Positions 35,580 through 46,744 of a DNA stretch of 64,000 bases are shown piece by piece (position 1 is the stretch's first letter; each line of letters begins with the position of its first letter). Origin of the DNA: Daphnia carinata (taxonomy: Eukaryota; Arthropoda; Branchiopoda; Diplostraca; Daphniidae); assembly GCF_022539665.2 (NCBI RefSeq), contig NC_081336.1, positions 5,472,221-5,536,220 of the forward strand. Direction: 5' to 3'. Under the pieces are notes generated by a model. That model searched no databases, was not told the DNA's origin, and saw nothing but the letters and a program-made list of their open reading frames with translations. The translations under genes and the position numbers were made by a program.

Positions 35580-36130
35580 ACAAAAGACAGGAACGAATTA
35601 TCACTACACTAACAGCGGCTGAACTAACAGTTACAGGAACTAAAAAACACCACCCCAGAGATCGCAAAACAAATTAGCACACCAAACAGCAGATGTTTAT
35701 TTTGCAATGGTAAACATTCTCCGACCAAATGTCATACCACCTTTGGAAAGAAAACTGAACGTTAACGTTAAGTTAACCAAGAAAAACAGTATTAAAAGTG
35801 TCAAGCACAATATTATCAGCTAAGCGGGTGTTGGAGTTTACATAAATGCTACTTATGCGGACAAGGCCACACCTCGGCTATCTAAAAAAACAGTAAAACC
35901 GAAATCGGTAACACCAACCGCAGTGGTATCCCCAATGTTAAAAGAAGTAGTAATATTTAAAAAAAAGAAAGTTAAATTAAAGTAGTAGGATCAAATGCAA
36001 CTACAACCTGCCATGAATTCGCTCAAACTCTAGTGCTGCAGGAGGCCGGGAAGTTCTGGAAACACACACATTGAGATGCATTCATCCAGAGAAGGAACAC
36101 ATCGTTAAAAAAACCTCTGTCACTTGGTTA
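35580..36130 (+). pseudogene. BEL/Pao gag fragment, zinc knuckles
   Basis: Plus-strand frame with a knuckle CLFCNGKHSPTKC near 35693-35731 and a second half-knuckle CYLCGQGH near 35852-35875, typical of BEL/Pao gag, broken by several stops. It opposes the Gypsy element on the other strand. A different family from the 18-26 kb BEL element. Confidence 0.5.
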
Positions 36131-36538
36131 CTGCAGGCTTCTATGTGGTATGTGGTTTGTGTTGAAGTAAGAATGGGCATTCTAAAATAAAGTTGAAAAA
36201 ATGCATATCAATCTGCTCTTCCTTAAATTTTAAATGTTTGCTGTGGCTTCTCCGTAGGAATCATCAAAGGGGGCCAAATAATGAATTTTTACACATGACA
36301 CTGTCAAAGACGCGTTCCATTTTCACAACACATTGTCCAGCAATATAGGCAAGACACTGGTTTGTAAATGTATAATTCATGTTGGAAGCATTAAAATCTA
36401 CTTCATCATAAAAGCTCAACCTCTATACCGATTTCAGTGTCAATAACATCATTTTAAATTTCACAATTCAGTTTTTTAATATTTCAGAAGGAATAAGTGA
36501 ACAGTTAGATGGCAAAGAAGGTGTGACACCAACACTTT
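36131..36538. other. No recognised gene
   Basis: Only short frames. Lies between the BEL gag fragment and the P-like transposase relic; the 5' side could include non-coding end sequence of the latter. Confidence 0.4.
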
Positions 36539-38147
36539 TTATACTAGGCGTTTTCTCATTATAAGCTTCACTTGAATTGCAGTGGGATTGTCACTTAAGA
36601 TACTCCGTAACCAGGCGATGCTAAAGAAATGTTCCAGTGAGTCCTAATGGGTATGTCTCGTGCAAACATAACCCATAGGCTTTTCTTGAGTCAAAATATT
36701 CCATGTAAATGATATTGTTGATTTCATTGCGGTGGTGAAGCCAATAATTAAAGCCTTCCATTTGCTGTCACTAACTAACTTGCGGGAAGTAAATTTAAAA
36801 TGTAACAGAGTTTTGTAATCCTTTAAACTCTTTTTCCGACAGGTTGGAAAGTGTCAGTGATGCTCTGTCGTCTGTTTGTTTGGGATTCCACGAGTTCAGC
36901 ATTCGGAAAATTTTGTTGAACATCCGACAGTAGGCCTACTCCTCAGTGGCCTCACTTCCCTCAAACTGTAAATAAGACCCTATTCAAAAAGTAAAATCAT
37001 TTTTACGTTACAGTGAAAATAAGACTCTATATTTCGGTGTTTCAGATCATCCCGTAAATGGCGAAGAGTAACTGCAGTCGAATTACTCAAGACTTGGTCA
37101 GCCAGAACTACTTTTAGCTTGTTTGTGCCAATGTCGACGAGGTTTTTGGTTAACTTTGTTACCAAGAAGAAATCCTAGGCGGTCCGGTATTCGAAGAGCT
37201 TTGTAACGTACGACCATTTTGCCGGTTTTGGAAATCCAAGTATGAGAATGCTTTTCGGTGTTTGTGCTGTTTGTGCTAGCCTTGTGAAATGGTTCGTAAA
37301 GCAATAAGCCCCAGACGATTTTCATTTTCCATCCTACGGCATACAACACTACGGCATACAACTCTACGGCGTACAACACTAAGACTTGTGTAGCAAAAAT
37401 TTGATGATCTGCTTACCAACTGGAGGTTTTGTCCTCTAGTAAATTTGTAAATTCCATATATTTCTTTAGTTGTGGGCGTTATTGCACAGCGCCTTCTGGA
37501 TTGACATTTCATCGAGACTTAGAGTTACATTTGGCCGTGCGTTCCTTCTGCGATGCCTGTCATTATCTGAGCCAAGACGTTCTTTAAAATCCTGAAAGAG
37601 CAACCGACTGGTGCAATGTAGCAGCAAAGACTTCGAACAGACGGCAAGGTAAAGATCGTTCTAATTTTTTCATACCCAGCATTCGAATAACAATGTAGGC
37701 TTATTGTCAGTTTCCGGAAGAATGAAGAGTACTTGCGGTTTTCAGTTCTTTTTCCAAAATTCCATTTTTCGTTCAAAAAGAGTTGGCAAGCTGCTTGGAC
37801 ATTTTTCTTCATCAACAACATCTTTTAACATCAGTCGGTTTTCTTATTATGTTTTTTCTAATTTCTTTGATATTGTTGCATACTTTTGTGGACTTTTTTA
37901 GCTGCCTTAAAATTGTAACTTGTCCAACTTTGATGTTTGGGTCCTTCAAGTTCTGACGCTCACGAAGCGACATTGTAATTTTTTCAAGACAAGTTTTTTT
38001 AACGATTATTTACTTTGTTAAGGTAGTCGTTTTCACACTTGTACTTAATGCGTAGCCGGCGAATTTCTTTTTCAGAGTGGCGAGTATGATTTGCATATTC
38101 TTGTTTTAAACAACTGATTTGCTCTGCAATGTCGAATTGATGCAATG
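36539..38147 (-). pseudogene. P-element/THAP9-like transposase relic
   Basis: Pieces resemble P-family transposase in order. A coiled coil (about 38145-38000, HQFDIAEQISCLKQEY) comes first. A segment with SLHCYSNAGYEKIRTIFTLP follows near 37750-37650, like the region linking the DNA-binding part to the catalytic core. Next is SLDEMSIQK near 37510, and finally the C-terminal SLEHFFS..NPTAIQVK block ending at TAA 36539-36541. Many stops and frame changes. The N-terminal THAP finger is missing; at 38148 it abuts a Harbinger fragment. A small 15-bp tandem repeat (ACTACGGCATACAAC type) lies at 37336-37380. Confidence 0.6.
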
Positions 38148-38437
38148 CAGTCAGAAAACTAGGCATGACGTCATGCACCATCCGGGGCATTGCCAGGTTT
38201 ATGGCCCATTGAAACACATTTTTTGTCGTAGTGCAAGCAGACGCTCTTGTAACGCACGTTTGTAAACAAAAAATGGCAGAAATTGAAAGTGTTGAGGTTA
38301 TAAATTTGTTAATATCATTAATTGTGGTAATTGCATCGTCTTCTGACGAATCAGATCATATACCTAAAACCTTCCTATCACCATCCTATGTCCCATTTCC
38401 ATCCACCCCTTTTTATTTTTATTTTGAAATATTATAA
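38148..38437 (+). pseudogene. PIF/Harbinger fragment: subterminal end and transposase start
   Basis: 38148-38250 is similar to the reverse complement of 42140-42270 in the neighbouring Harbinger element. It is followed by an ATG (38273) beginning MAEIESVEVINLL and then SSSDESD, matching the start of that element's transposase (MAGIQNVYVVGDLL..SSSDESD). It stops after about 55 codons. A second, truncated copy in the opposite orientation. Confidence 0.7.
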
Positions 38438-38705
38438 AATTTTCATATATAACTATGTGTCATTGCAAACCTTAATTTAGAAAAAAACAATATAAAACCA
38501 AACTTCAAATATTTTCTTTATTTGTAATACAGCGCATAAGAGAACATTAAAATAACTGCATTTTAATTCTTGGAGAGAGCTATCTTGGCTGTGGCTGCAA
38601 ATGTTTTCCTATAATATTATAAGTAACTGGAATTAATAGTGCTGTGGAACATTAACATGTAAATAATAGCCTACCGGGTAATTTCAAACCAGTTTTTACT
38701 GTTTA
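38438..38705. other. No recognised gene
   Basis: AT-rich spacer between the two Harbinger copies; nothing recognised. Confidence 0.5.
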
Positions 38706-38815
38706 CCTAGAGTTGACCTAAGGCAATTTTTTGCCCTAAGTATGTTCCAATGGACTGACGGGGCAACTTTTTTCGGAGCAGCTCTGGTTTTTTGTGTTCC
38801 TATGGCTGCCCCAAA
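38706..38815 (+). repeat. Harbinger left terminal inverted repeat
   Basis: Inverted match to 42318-42433, including the self-complementary motif GGCAATTTTTTGCC and the phrase GTTCCAATGGACTGACGGG. Confidence 0.8.
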
Positions 38816-38963
38816 TTTTTAGAGTTGCCCTAAAACTGCCCTTTCGGGCGCCCGCAAAAACTGACTTTTTTCCATTTTTTCAAACCCTGAACGGGGCACT
38901 TTCTAGCAGACGAAACAGTTACATGGTTTTTGTTTTGGTCGAAAGTTTGTTTACATTTTCAAA

Positions 38964-40370
38964 ATGACTGATACTAGTGAAAGTGTTTGCGAATTCGTAA
39001 AATTATATCGTGATGATGATAAAACATTGTCTATAAACGAGGAAGAGACGACTATCGGTTTTTTGGGAAAAGATTCCGCAGGTATTTTTAAAATAAAACT
39101 ATAAAAAAATTGTAATTGTTGTCTCATTATTTTACTTTTAGGGAATATTCCTATTTTCCAACTCCATTTTCAACAACTTATAGCCTGTAACCTAATTACA
39201 ATATCTACTGATCCTGATTTGTTTAACGAGGACAATCAGGTAAGTTATGCTGAGGCTCTTCGTTGTAGTTATGTAGCAATTCCTGAGAAGCCCATCGACC
39301 CAGAGATGGAAAATTTCAACAGTCCGATGTCCCCTACCTATGCTGTTTACAATATGGAGGATGACTCAGGTGAGTAGGCATGCAGTTATGGATTGTCATT
39401 ATTTAAACACTATATGTAATCTGTTTTTCAGGTATTACCTCTCCCTTATAACTGATCTGCATTTTAGTAGGACCTTTGTTCGATGAAATACAGGACACTT
39501 CCAGACTAGCAATGTCTAGTTGCAATAAAGGAAAGGCTCTACAAAATAATTGCAACGAGCTATCCAAGAAGTCAAAAACGGACATCGGCAGATTCGAATG
39601 GAAGGACAAATCGCAAACCAGGGAGATGGACAGAATGTACGCTGCGCATTTCCAACAGGTTAGACCCCTGAAAAAGTTCAAAACAAAGAAGATTTTATGG
39701 GTGCAGCTTGCTAGGCAGTTAAAAGAGAAGTATTCTGCTTCTCATTTATCTCCTGAAAATGTTGAAAACCGGTAAGAATACAATTTGCGCATATCATTTA
39801 TTATTTCTAAGCCCATTTTTTATCAATAGATTTAAAACAGTGAAGAAGCGGCACACCACTGCAACCAGAGAGAACGGAACAACTGGTGAAGTCCTGCACC
39901 GCTCCGCGTTCGATGAAGAATTTGTAAAACTTGGAGCAGAGGACGACGGCATGATTCCCGCTGCCATGCGTGGACAAGGGGCGGTAGTCTATCCCAAACC
40001 GTTAACACTGCCAACTGCCGGAAGTGCCTGCAGCTCAAGCAGCTCGGCTAACACGGAAGCTAACTCCGATGGCAGAAGCAGTAAATGTTCTTCGGGAGAT
40101 GACTCACCGTCCACACTAAAACGCAAAAAGACAACCAAAGAAGACATCATCAAGTTCTTGCAAGAAAAAGAAGAAAAGCGAGTTACTCGCAAGAAAGAGC
40201 TACTTGCTGTCCAGCGCCAGCAGTTTGAAATCCTGAAAGCTGAACACGAAAACCACAAAATGTTCCGCGAACAAAAACTGAAGGCGCTGGAAGAGAAGAA
40301 TACCTTCCTGCTAGCTTTGCCTTCGGGGAAAATGTTGCAGAACAAGCCAGCTGGTGGTGCTGAACAATAA
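38964..40370 (+). CDS. Harbinger Myb/SANT-like DNA-binding protein, intact four-exon model
   Basis: Exons 38964-39081, 39142-39369, 39468-39771 and 39830-40370 join in phase through GT/AG introns of 60, 98 and 58 nt to give 396 residues and a stop (1,191 nt). The N-terminal part is acidic. Residues about 150-235 contain a Trp-bearing helix-rich Myb/SANT-like region (KILWVQLARQLKEKY, then NRFKTVKKRH) over the exon 3/4 junction. The C-terminal half has a Ser-rich linker and a long charged coiled coil (KTTKEDIIKFLQEKEEKR). In this superfamily the Myb-like partner binds DNA and helps carry the transposase to the nucleus. No stops or frameshifts, in contrast to the transposase next to it. Confidence 0.75.
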
Positions 40371-40952
40371 CTGCAGCTTATCTTCAGCAGCAACACGATT
40401 ATTAGTATTTCTTTAATTCAGCTAAGCTACAAAACACAGATTCAAATTTAGTCAATTGACCTGTTAAATTCTGCCATATCAATTCAGTTTATTGTGTGTA
40501 CCGTTTCAATGTTTGTTCCTGTAATTTATTTTATATGTAATGTATGTTTAAAAAAAGAAATAAAGAAACGTTTATTTGTTAAAGTTATTAAATTCATTTA
40601 TTATTACTATTAATTTCATGATTTCATTCGTTCATTCATCCTTTCATCAAATTAATTATACAGATAATGCCGAAATTTGGTATACAAATCATCAGCCATA
40701 CATCTTCGCTTGTGTTCTCCGATCATTTTTGAAAAATTTGCGGTTTTTTTGCATTCCCTAAAGTCCATTGGGTCGGTTCTTCGTCTTCATCGCTTGTCAT
40801 GTCGCCATTCCCTTCGTTTTCGGCGGTAAGTATATCCGTCAAAGTGTCATTTCTCATCACACACATAAATTATGAAGAACACAGCAGGACACAATTAATT
40901 TTGATCCAGTGTCAGCTGTAAGAAAATCCATCCGCACAAGCTGTCGGAATCG
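40371..40952. other. Harbinger interior between the two convergent genes
   Basis: Contains the 3' ends of both genes. AATAAAG at about 40559-40565 downstream of the Myb-like gene could be its polyadenylation signal. No other gene seen. Confidence 0.5.
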
Positions 40953-42149
40953 CTACTTTAAAAGTCCGAATGCATTTTCGGCGATATCTCTTGTTTTGTT
41001 GAAGCGCTTGTTATAGAACTTTTCTGCATCAGACTCGGGATTTCTGTATGCAGTCAGAAGCCAAGATAAAATGGGATATGCACCATCACCAAGAATATGA
41101 TAATTTTCTCCACAAAGCTCTTCAAGTTTTTTATATATAAATGACGACTTGTAAATTGTAGAATCATGCATCCTGCTTGAAACCCCTAAGATAATTTCAA
41201 ATAACACATTAACAGTACTCAAATATAAAGTATTATATACGCTATAAGCCAATTACCGAAAATGTCGATGAATAATTTGTCGCAGCTGACAATTCCTTGA
41301 AGTGTCATCGAGGTCTGTTTGTGCCGATTAACATAAGATGAGGCCATCGATCCAGCTGGTGTCCTAAGTGGCATAAAAGATCCATCAATAGCTCCTAAGA
41401 TACGAGGCATGCCTCCGATTTATTGCAATAAAGATCTAATGATTAAGTGGTAATGGGTTATAAAGTCAAGCGAATAAAAATGCACCTTTTCAAAATCATT
41501 TACAATATTTGAGTTACTGGGAAAGAAATTAAACGGGGGGAAATATCATAAAGTAATCCATTACTCTTCCCATTACTCTGTGGAATGAAGACTCTCCTAT
41601 GCCAAAACGGCCTGCCAAAGATCTTACGGTGCTTTTATTACCAGCGTACCTGTAAATAGTATTAGGGTGTTGCGATTCCGATCAACAAGTTAAATTTTTT
41701 TTTACCATAAAAAGGAAGGGATTGATAGTTCAGCAGTTATTTTTTCAACTCCTCCATGGTTTGTAGTCTTTGAAAAGAAGTTTCAGTTCGTGAAGTCTTC
41801 GATAATTAAATCGCAGGTTTCAACTTCATTTTAAAGTTTCTTTGAAACTAAAAATATAATGTAATTCGTGTTATTAAATAGAGATGTTTTCTTTTGCTTT
41901 ATATAACATAAATACATACCTCAGTTGGGGAATAATTCTTTACCACACATGTGATGAAGTTGACAACTTTGGTCTTTCAATTTTTTCTTTTCGACGAAAA
42001 AATTCTCTCAAAACAATGAATTCACTATCACTATCAGCTGTGAAGTTATCGAATCCTTCAAGATCCGATTCGTCGGAAGACGATGAACTTTCCACAATAA
42101 ATGGCAATAACAAATCTCCTACAACATAAACATTTTGAATACCTGCCAT
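40953..42149 (-). pseudogene. Harbinger DDE transposase (degenerate)
   Basis: Starts MAGIQNVYVVGDLL with an acidic Ser-rich head and a segment ending SSHVW, followed by TAA near 41942 where the frame should continue. The middle (41880-41450) is broken by stops. The catalytic core is recognisable: GAIDGSFMPL (first Asp, about 41400-41370), then RMHDSTIYKSS and GDGAYPILSWLL (second Asp region), and DIAENAFGLLK (Glu) at the end. Introns probably lie near 41250 and 41410. No intact transposase could be built by eye. Confidence 0.75.
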
Positions 42150-42317
42150 TTTTTTTACAGATAAATGCGTCTGCTTGAACCAAGACAAAGAGTGTGTTCC
42201 AATGGACTCAAAACCTGGCAATGCCCCGGCTGGTGCATGACGTCATGGCTAGTTTTCTGACTGCTCTAACCCTACTCTGTAGGGCCCCCATTGGAATTCG
42301 ACATTTGTGAGCGCCCG

Positions 42318-42433
42318 AAAGAGGCGGGGGGCAGCCATTGGAACACAAAAAAACAGAGTTGCTCTGAAAAAAGTTGCCCGTCAGTCCATTGGAACATATT
42401 TAGGGCAAAAAATTGCCCTAGATCAACTCTAGG
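42318..42433 (-). repeat. Harbinger right terminal inverted repeat
   Basis: Inverted partner of 38706-38815. A subterminal stretch just inside it (42238-42245) has the palindrome TGACGTCA, also present in the second Harbinger fragment at 38166-38173. Confidence 0.8.
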
Positions 42434-43488
42434 GCACCCATTGGAATTCGACACAAGTCTAGCGACGTCATAAATATATTGTCACACTGGACTTAACTTT
42501 GTAAATGATTTGTTTTGAACTTTAAGGGAAAAATGCAATACATAACAGAAATGAAGAATGCCTACGATTTTTACTTAACTTCAACACAGGAACGTGAAGA
42601 GAACTAGAAAAATCAGGGAAAACTAGAAAGGGCTAAAAATGTATGGGCTTTTATACCATCGTGAATGATATACGCCCTATCTCTAGAGTTGCATAAATTG
42701 TAAGACTATCTTCTACTAACTTTACTGCGTGTTTCAGAAATGATAACCTTGTCCACTATTTTCCCCTCACGACAATATTTCTTTGCGATAAAGTCCCCGT
42801 ATTGTTATTTAACAAAACTGGTTTAGAATAGGAACTCGGACTGTCCCCAGTAGAATCTTTTTCGAGATCTTTGCCAATTACAGGTAGACGCGGGCTCGTT
42901 GGAGCTACAGTACCCACCCAAAATATTATACACTCGGTCATTTTTTGGCCCTTTTAACATGGCTTCTTATGGCGCTACGTCCCCCTAGTTTTTATTTATT
43001 TGTGGATTACCCCTTATAGTTATGTTTAAGAAAAAAAATTTGCATACTCATAGATGAATTTTCTATTCAGCGATATGCAGCGCATAGTTGTACATAAAAA
43101 AAACTGAACGTTATATGTGCGTTCATGTGTATAAAATTTCCCCGTTTTCCGTTTCGCGCCGCCATTGCCTTGCATAGGGCTTTCCCCAAATTAGGCCTTT
43201 TTTTATTTTGCGTGTATCTTTTTAACTAGAAGCCGCAAGAGCTTCTAGTTTGTTTCCCGAATTTATAAAAGGTTTTTCTTTATAAAGATACAAAAAAATA
43301 TTTTTATTATCTAAATACATCCCGTTATATTTGTTGTTTTGTACTGGCTAAATTTTTGGCTAAATCAAAGAAGACAAGACAAGGAGTGTTGACTCGAGTG
43401 CAACGAGTGCAGAAAGATGTCTGCAACTTGGATGACATTCAAAAGGGTGTTGCAGGCGCCTCTTGTGGTACAGAAAACAAACTCGATT
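42434..43488. other. No recognised gene
   Basis: AT-rich, no motif or long frame recognised on either strand. 43220-43290 contains short inverted repeats (CTAGAAGC..GCTTCTAG; ATAAAG..CTTTAT). Confidence 0.45.
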
Positions 43489-43718
43489 TAAACCAACCAG
43501 CCTTCTCCAACAATCAAGCCATGGGGAGTTAGAAACCGAAGCTCAGATGTTGAAGCTGGAATTGAAGTTGGAAACTACAAGGGCTCAGGTGGAAGCAAAT
43601 ACGATTTCCGTCACAGAAACTCTTAATAAGGCGTAAAAAAGTATGAGCGAATATTTAAGTAAACTTATTGATAGCTCAAGAGTTACGTCCAACGATATTG
43701 CTGCCAACACTACGCTAG
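43489..43718 (+). pseudogene. BEL gag fragment related to the 18-26 kb BEL element
   Basis: Translates to the same coiled-coil gag segment as the BEL element (positions about 25075-24835 there), for example EAQMLKLELKLET and LSKLIDSSRVTS, with one in-frame stop. It ends exactly where the Gypsy LTR starts (43719), so the Gypsy insertion or a later rearrangement cut it. Opposite strand to the main BEL copy. Confidence 0.75.
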
Positions 43719-44459
43719 TGTAAAGGAGGACAAGACGTTGTCATGTTGCCTCCAATACTGAAAATACAACTAAACGCGGCGCTGCTACCCACAATGTCGT
43801 GTATAAATAAGCGTAAGACAATACGTGTACGATAGAATAACGTGTATTAAGAGACCACAAGTAGTCGATAGATTGAACAGATCGAAGGCAAGGGCCAACA
43901 GTGGCATATCAAGTTACTTGGCTTACACGACCAATGGATAGCTAAGACAAGTAGCAAATATTATTAAGAGAAGACTTACGCTTCAGCTGGAGAGGATGAG
44001 GTAGCGGCTCGGAAGGGCGATGAAGGTCTACACGAGATAGTTCTTCCAGGATCGACTAACTACTGTGAGTTCTCGATGGCTTCTTATATGTTAGCCATCG
44101 ACCGTGAGAGTCCTACGGGACAGCGTTAACGGATAGGCGGCGATATCGGGCGATATCGGGCGATTTTGAGCGCAATGAAGAGGTATAGGCGGGCAAATTC
44201 GGGCGGTATCGAATGAATTTGGACGATAGCTAGAAATCGGTCGGGCGGTTTTAGGCCATTTCGGGCGATCTCGGACCAACCGAGATAAATCTATTTTTAG
44301 CCAGCGTGCCCAGACATGTCTTCATTATTTTTATATTCTTAAGGGAGTTTACAACTAGGTTAGTAAATGAAGGCTCTGAGTAACAAGAGGCTACAGGTAT
44401 GAGGTTCTAGTCTATTGAGAAAGAAGGTAAGAAGGGGCTTCGCTAGACGATTCGTTACA
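43719..44459 (-). repeat. Gypsy 3' LTR (741 bp)
   Basis: Matches 55171-55905 at roughly 97% by eye. In element orientation it starts TGTAACGAATCG and ends CCTTTACA, with TGTAA/TTACA inverted ends. It contains short repeats of the GGGCGATATC type. Confidence 0.9.
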
Positions 44460-44469
44460 TCGCTCCCCG

Positions 44470-46226
44470 TCATACCAGATTGCGTCCCGCAATCCAAAAG
44501 AAGTTTAGGGCTCTCTCGGGCGGTTGTTCTGCGGTCGGTAAACTGCTGTAGGGGGGGGGGCGTGGGGGTTTACAACAACATCTCCATATTAACCCACAAA
44601 ATCCGAGGGCATAGCAGCCGCGAGCGAGTAGAAGGAAGGCGGCGATAAGTAGAATTATAAACGAGTAGACTTTAAAATTCTCGAACCAATTGGTAAAGGT
44701 GCCGAGACCGGCTTTTTCGGCTGCTGAGATGACGATTGCGGAAGCTCCTGTGTTTAGATTTGGTCCAGTCGCCGAATGTTCGTTCATGGCTGCTGTAATG
44801 TCGGCCATCACATCCATTGGGCTAACCAGAGTGTCTGTATATGCGGGGTTGGTTTGATGCTGGTACTCGAAGAAATCGACGTCTTGGTAACGGAAAGCGT
44901 CGGCTAGATCACGCTGCGGTACGACGACGGATGATTCGGCCAGTTGCCACGTGTTCTTGCGGTAGGCATATGGTTTATCGTTAAAGTTAACGATTCCACC
45001 AGCCCAGTAGCATGACGTGAACTCTGTGAGTTCCCACCCGGATCGACCGATGGTAGAATTCCCGAACCGTGGTTGTGGTCCACAAATGGTGGTGTCTGTT
45101 GTGAAATTGACCGTCGTAGGAGTACACTGGATGGCTGGGACGATGTTTCCGGTAGCGATCAGTTTCACGCACTGACGGAGGCTGTGTGGCTGCCAACCAT
45201 CCATTATATTGAGCAGTTGATACAGTTTGTGCGTGTTTGGTGCGTCGCTGGTCACATTGTATGCTCTGGACGATTCGGACGAGTTCGTTTTCGTGGCGGA
45301 TGGCAGCATCTTCTATCTAGATATTGGATTCTAGCGTTTTGCCGGATGTTGATGTCTAGGGAGTCGCTCATGTTAGTTGTAGTGTTTTTGATGATTGAAG
45401 GCATGGTGACTGCGGTTGGGCCCAACGGGTATGTGATGACGAATAAATGGTTGTCTCCAACTACGGTCCAACTTTCTATCTTTTTGTCGCACTTCACAGT
45501 CTGACAACGTGACATCAGTCGTACATGGAAGTCTAGTTGTTTGGAGTCATCTTGGAGAATCCAAGTTCCGTTTGTTGAAGATTCGTACCAGTATCCCACA
45601 CCCTTTTCTAATTGTCTGAGGGAGATGTCGGTTGCTTTTCTGTATGTGTCGATCCAGAATAAGGTGAGGTGATTGTGAGATAAGGAACCATGCGTCACGT
45701 TGGCTTTTCCTAAGGGCGTATTGATTATGTCCCCTTCATCGATGCGGGAGAGGACAACTTCCTCCAACATGCAGTTGATGGTGACCACGGTAGTGGTCCT
45801 TAGCCAATATCCTACGTCGTCTGGCTCTTGGTTGAATACCCATTTGCTTTCTGATATGGTCATTGGGCTCTTGTTGCATCTTTTTGACTGCCTCATGATA
45901 TCGCACTCTACGGCTGTTGTTTCCATGGCGATGCGTTCCGGGACGATTATGACTTGTCCTACGAAATTGATCGTGATGTGTTTGATTGATTTCCATCTGC
46001 CGCAGATATATCCTGGGAAGTTAAAGGCTACTTTTTTGTCGGTCATTACTCGGTAGTCCACTTTAGTGTGTGAGACGCGTGTGGCAGGCTCGCAAAGACC
46101 GTCGGAGAACTGAAGAAGTCCAACTCCAGTCGGGTTATTACAGTTGCATGTTGTGGTTTGAAATGCTCTTGATGATGAGAGCAGGAGGGTCAACGCGATA
46201 GGGATCAGCATGATCTGGGAAATCAT
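44470..46226 (-). pseudogene. Envelope-like glycoprotein, first copy (one frameshift)
   Basis: Starts at 46226 with a hydrophobic signal peptide ending about residue 22, followed by a CNC motif, GVGLLQF and Cys. Several N-glycosylation sites (for example NGTW, NTTT). Open to 45252. Near 45310 there are four more bases than in the copy at 56760, which shifts the frame. The second frame (45309-44470) carries CGPQPRFGNSTIG, a CYW motif, a membrane span (its residues 214-236) and a short Cys/Pro-rich tail (RCCCKPPRPPP). Layout is that of a class I- or class III-like surface glycoprotein of a captured RNA virus; the exact class is not decidable here. Lies after pol and accessory ORF, just before the LTR. 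Confidence 0.75.
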
Positions 46227-46432
46227 AAAAACATTTTTGTTTAACTACCATATTTCTGGCAGTACTTTTTCTTTTCCATTTTTTTTTTGTTTGTTTGGAA
46301 TATAATTATCAAGGGGTTAACATATTCGTATGGGAATGATAAGGAGGAATATACGGGGACAAAATATTATTAATAGTATGTAGAATAAATTGTAGTTGTG
46401 GGATTTTGCGAATACTAAACATAATCTTATCA
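46227..46432. other. Leader region between env and tRNA-like unit
   Basis: No gene. T-rich on plus (A-rich on minus). May contain splice acceptor signals for env mRNA, but none can be fixed. Confidence 0.35.
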
Positions 46433-46569
46433 TAGTTGTAGTTTTCCGCATTGGTATCGCAGTGGCCTGCCATGCCAATGCTGCAGGCTGGACGTGGGTT
46501 CAAACCTCACAAACCCGTATCCGACGACTGGGCCTTAAACAAGAAACCCTGTTTGTTCAGGGTTTTTTT
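46433..46569 (+). ncRNA. Candidate Pol III transcript, tRNA-Gly-like head
   Basis: The plus strand reads GCATTGGTATCGCAGTGG..CCTGCCATGC, resembling tRNA-Gly with a deletion, and has a B-box-like GGTTCAAACC (46497-46506 region). It ends in a short stem-loop (ACCCTG/CAGGGT) directly followed by eight T, a Pol III terminator. It is antisense to the Gypsy element. It could be a decayed SINE rather than a functional RNA. Confidence 0.4.
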
Positions 46570-46744
46570 TGTTGTTGTTGTATTTTGGTAATATTTGCTT
46601 GAATTAAAATTTATTTCTATGTATTTTGCACTTAAACTAAAAAAAAAAAAAAAAAAAAAAATATTTTTTTTTGTTGAAAATCGCTAATAGGGTAATAAAG
46701 GTAGCTACGTAATGGCCAATAATGGCGTAAACTAGGATTGGAAA

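Larger units (their letters stand above)
38706..42433. mobile_element. PIF/Harbinger DNA transposon, 3.7 kb
   Basis: Terminal inverted repeats at about 38706-38815 and 42318-42433 start CCTAGAGTTGA and run over 100 bp with some divergence. Between them lie the two genes typical of this superfamily in convergent orientation: a Myb/SANT-like gene on plus (38964-40370) and a DDE transposase on minus (42149-40953). The expected 3-bp target duplication could not be fixed (TTA on the left, GCA on the right), so the outermost bases may be off. Confidence 0.85.

Noticed and set aside
37336-37380. Short 15-bp tandem repeat as a satellite
   Set aside because: Only about three units within a decayed transposase; too small to call separately.
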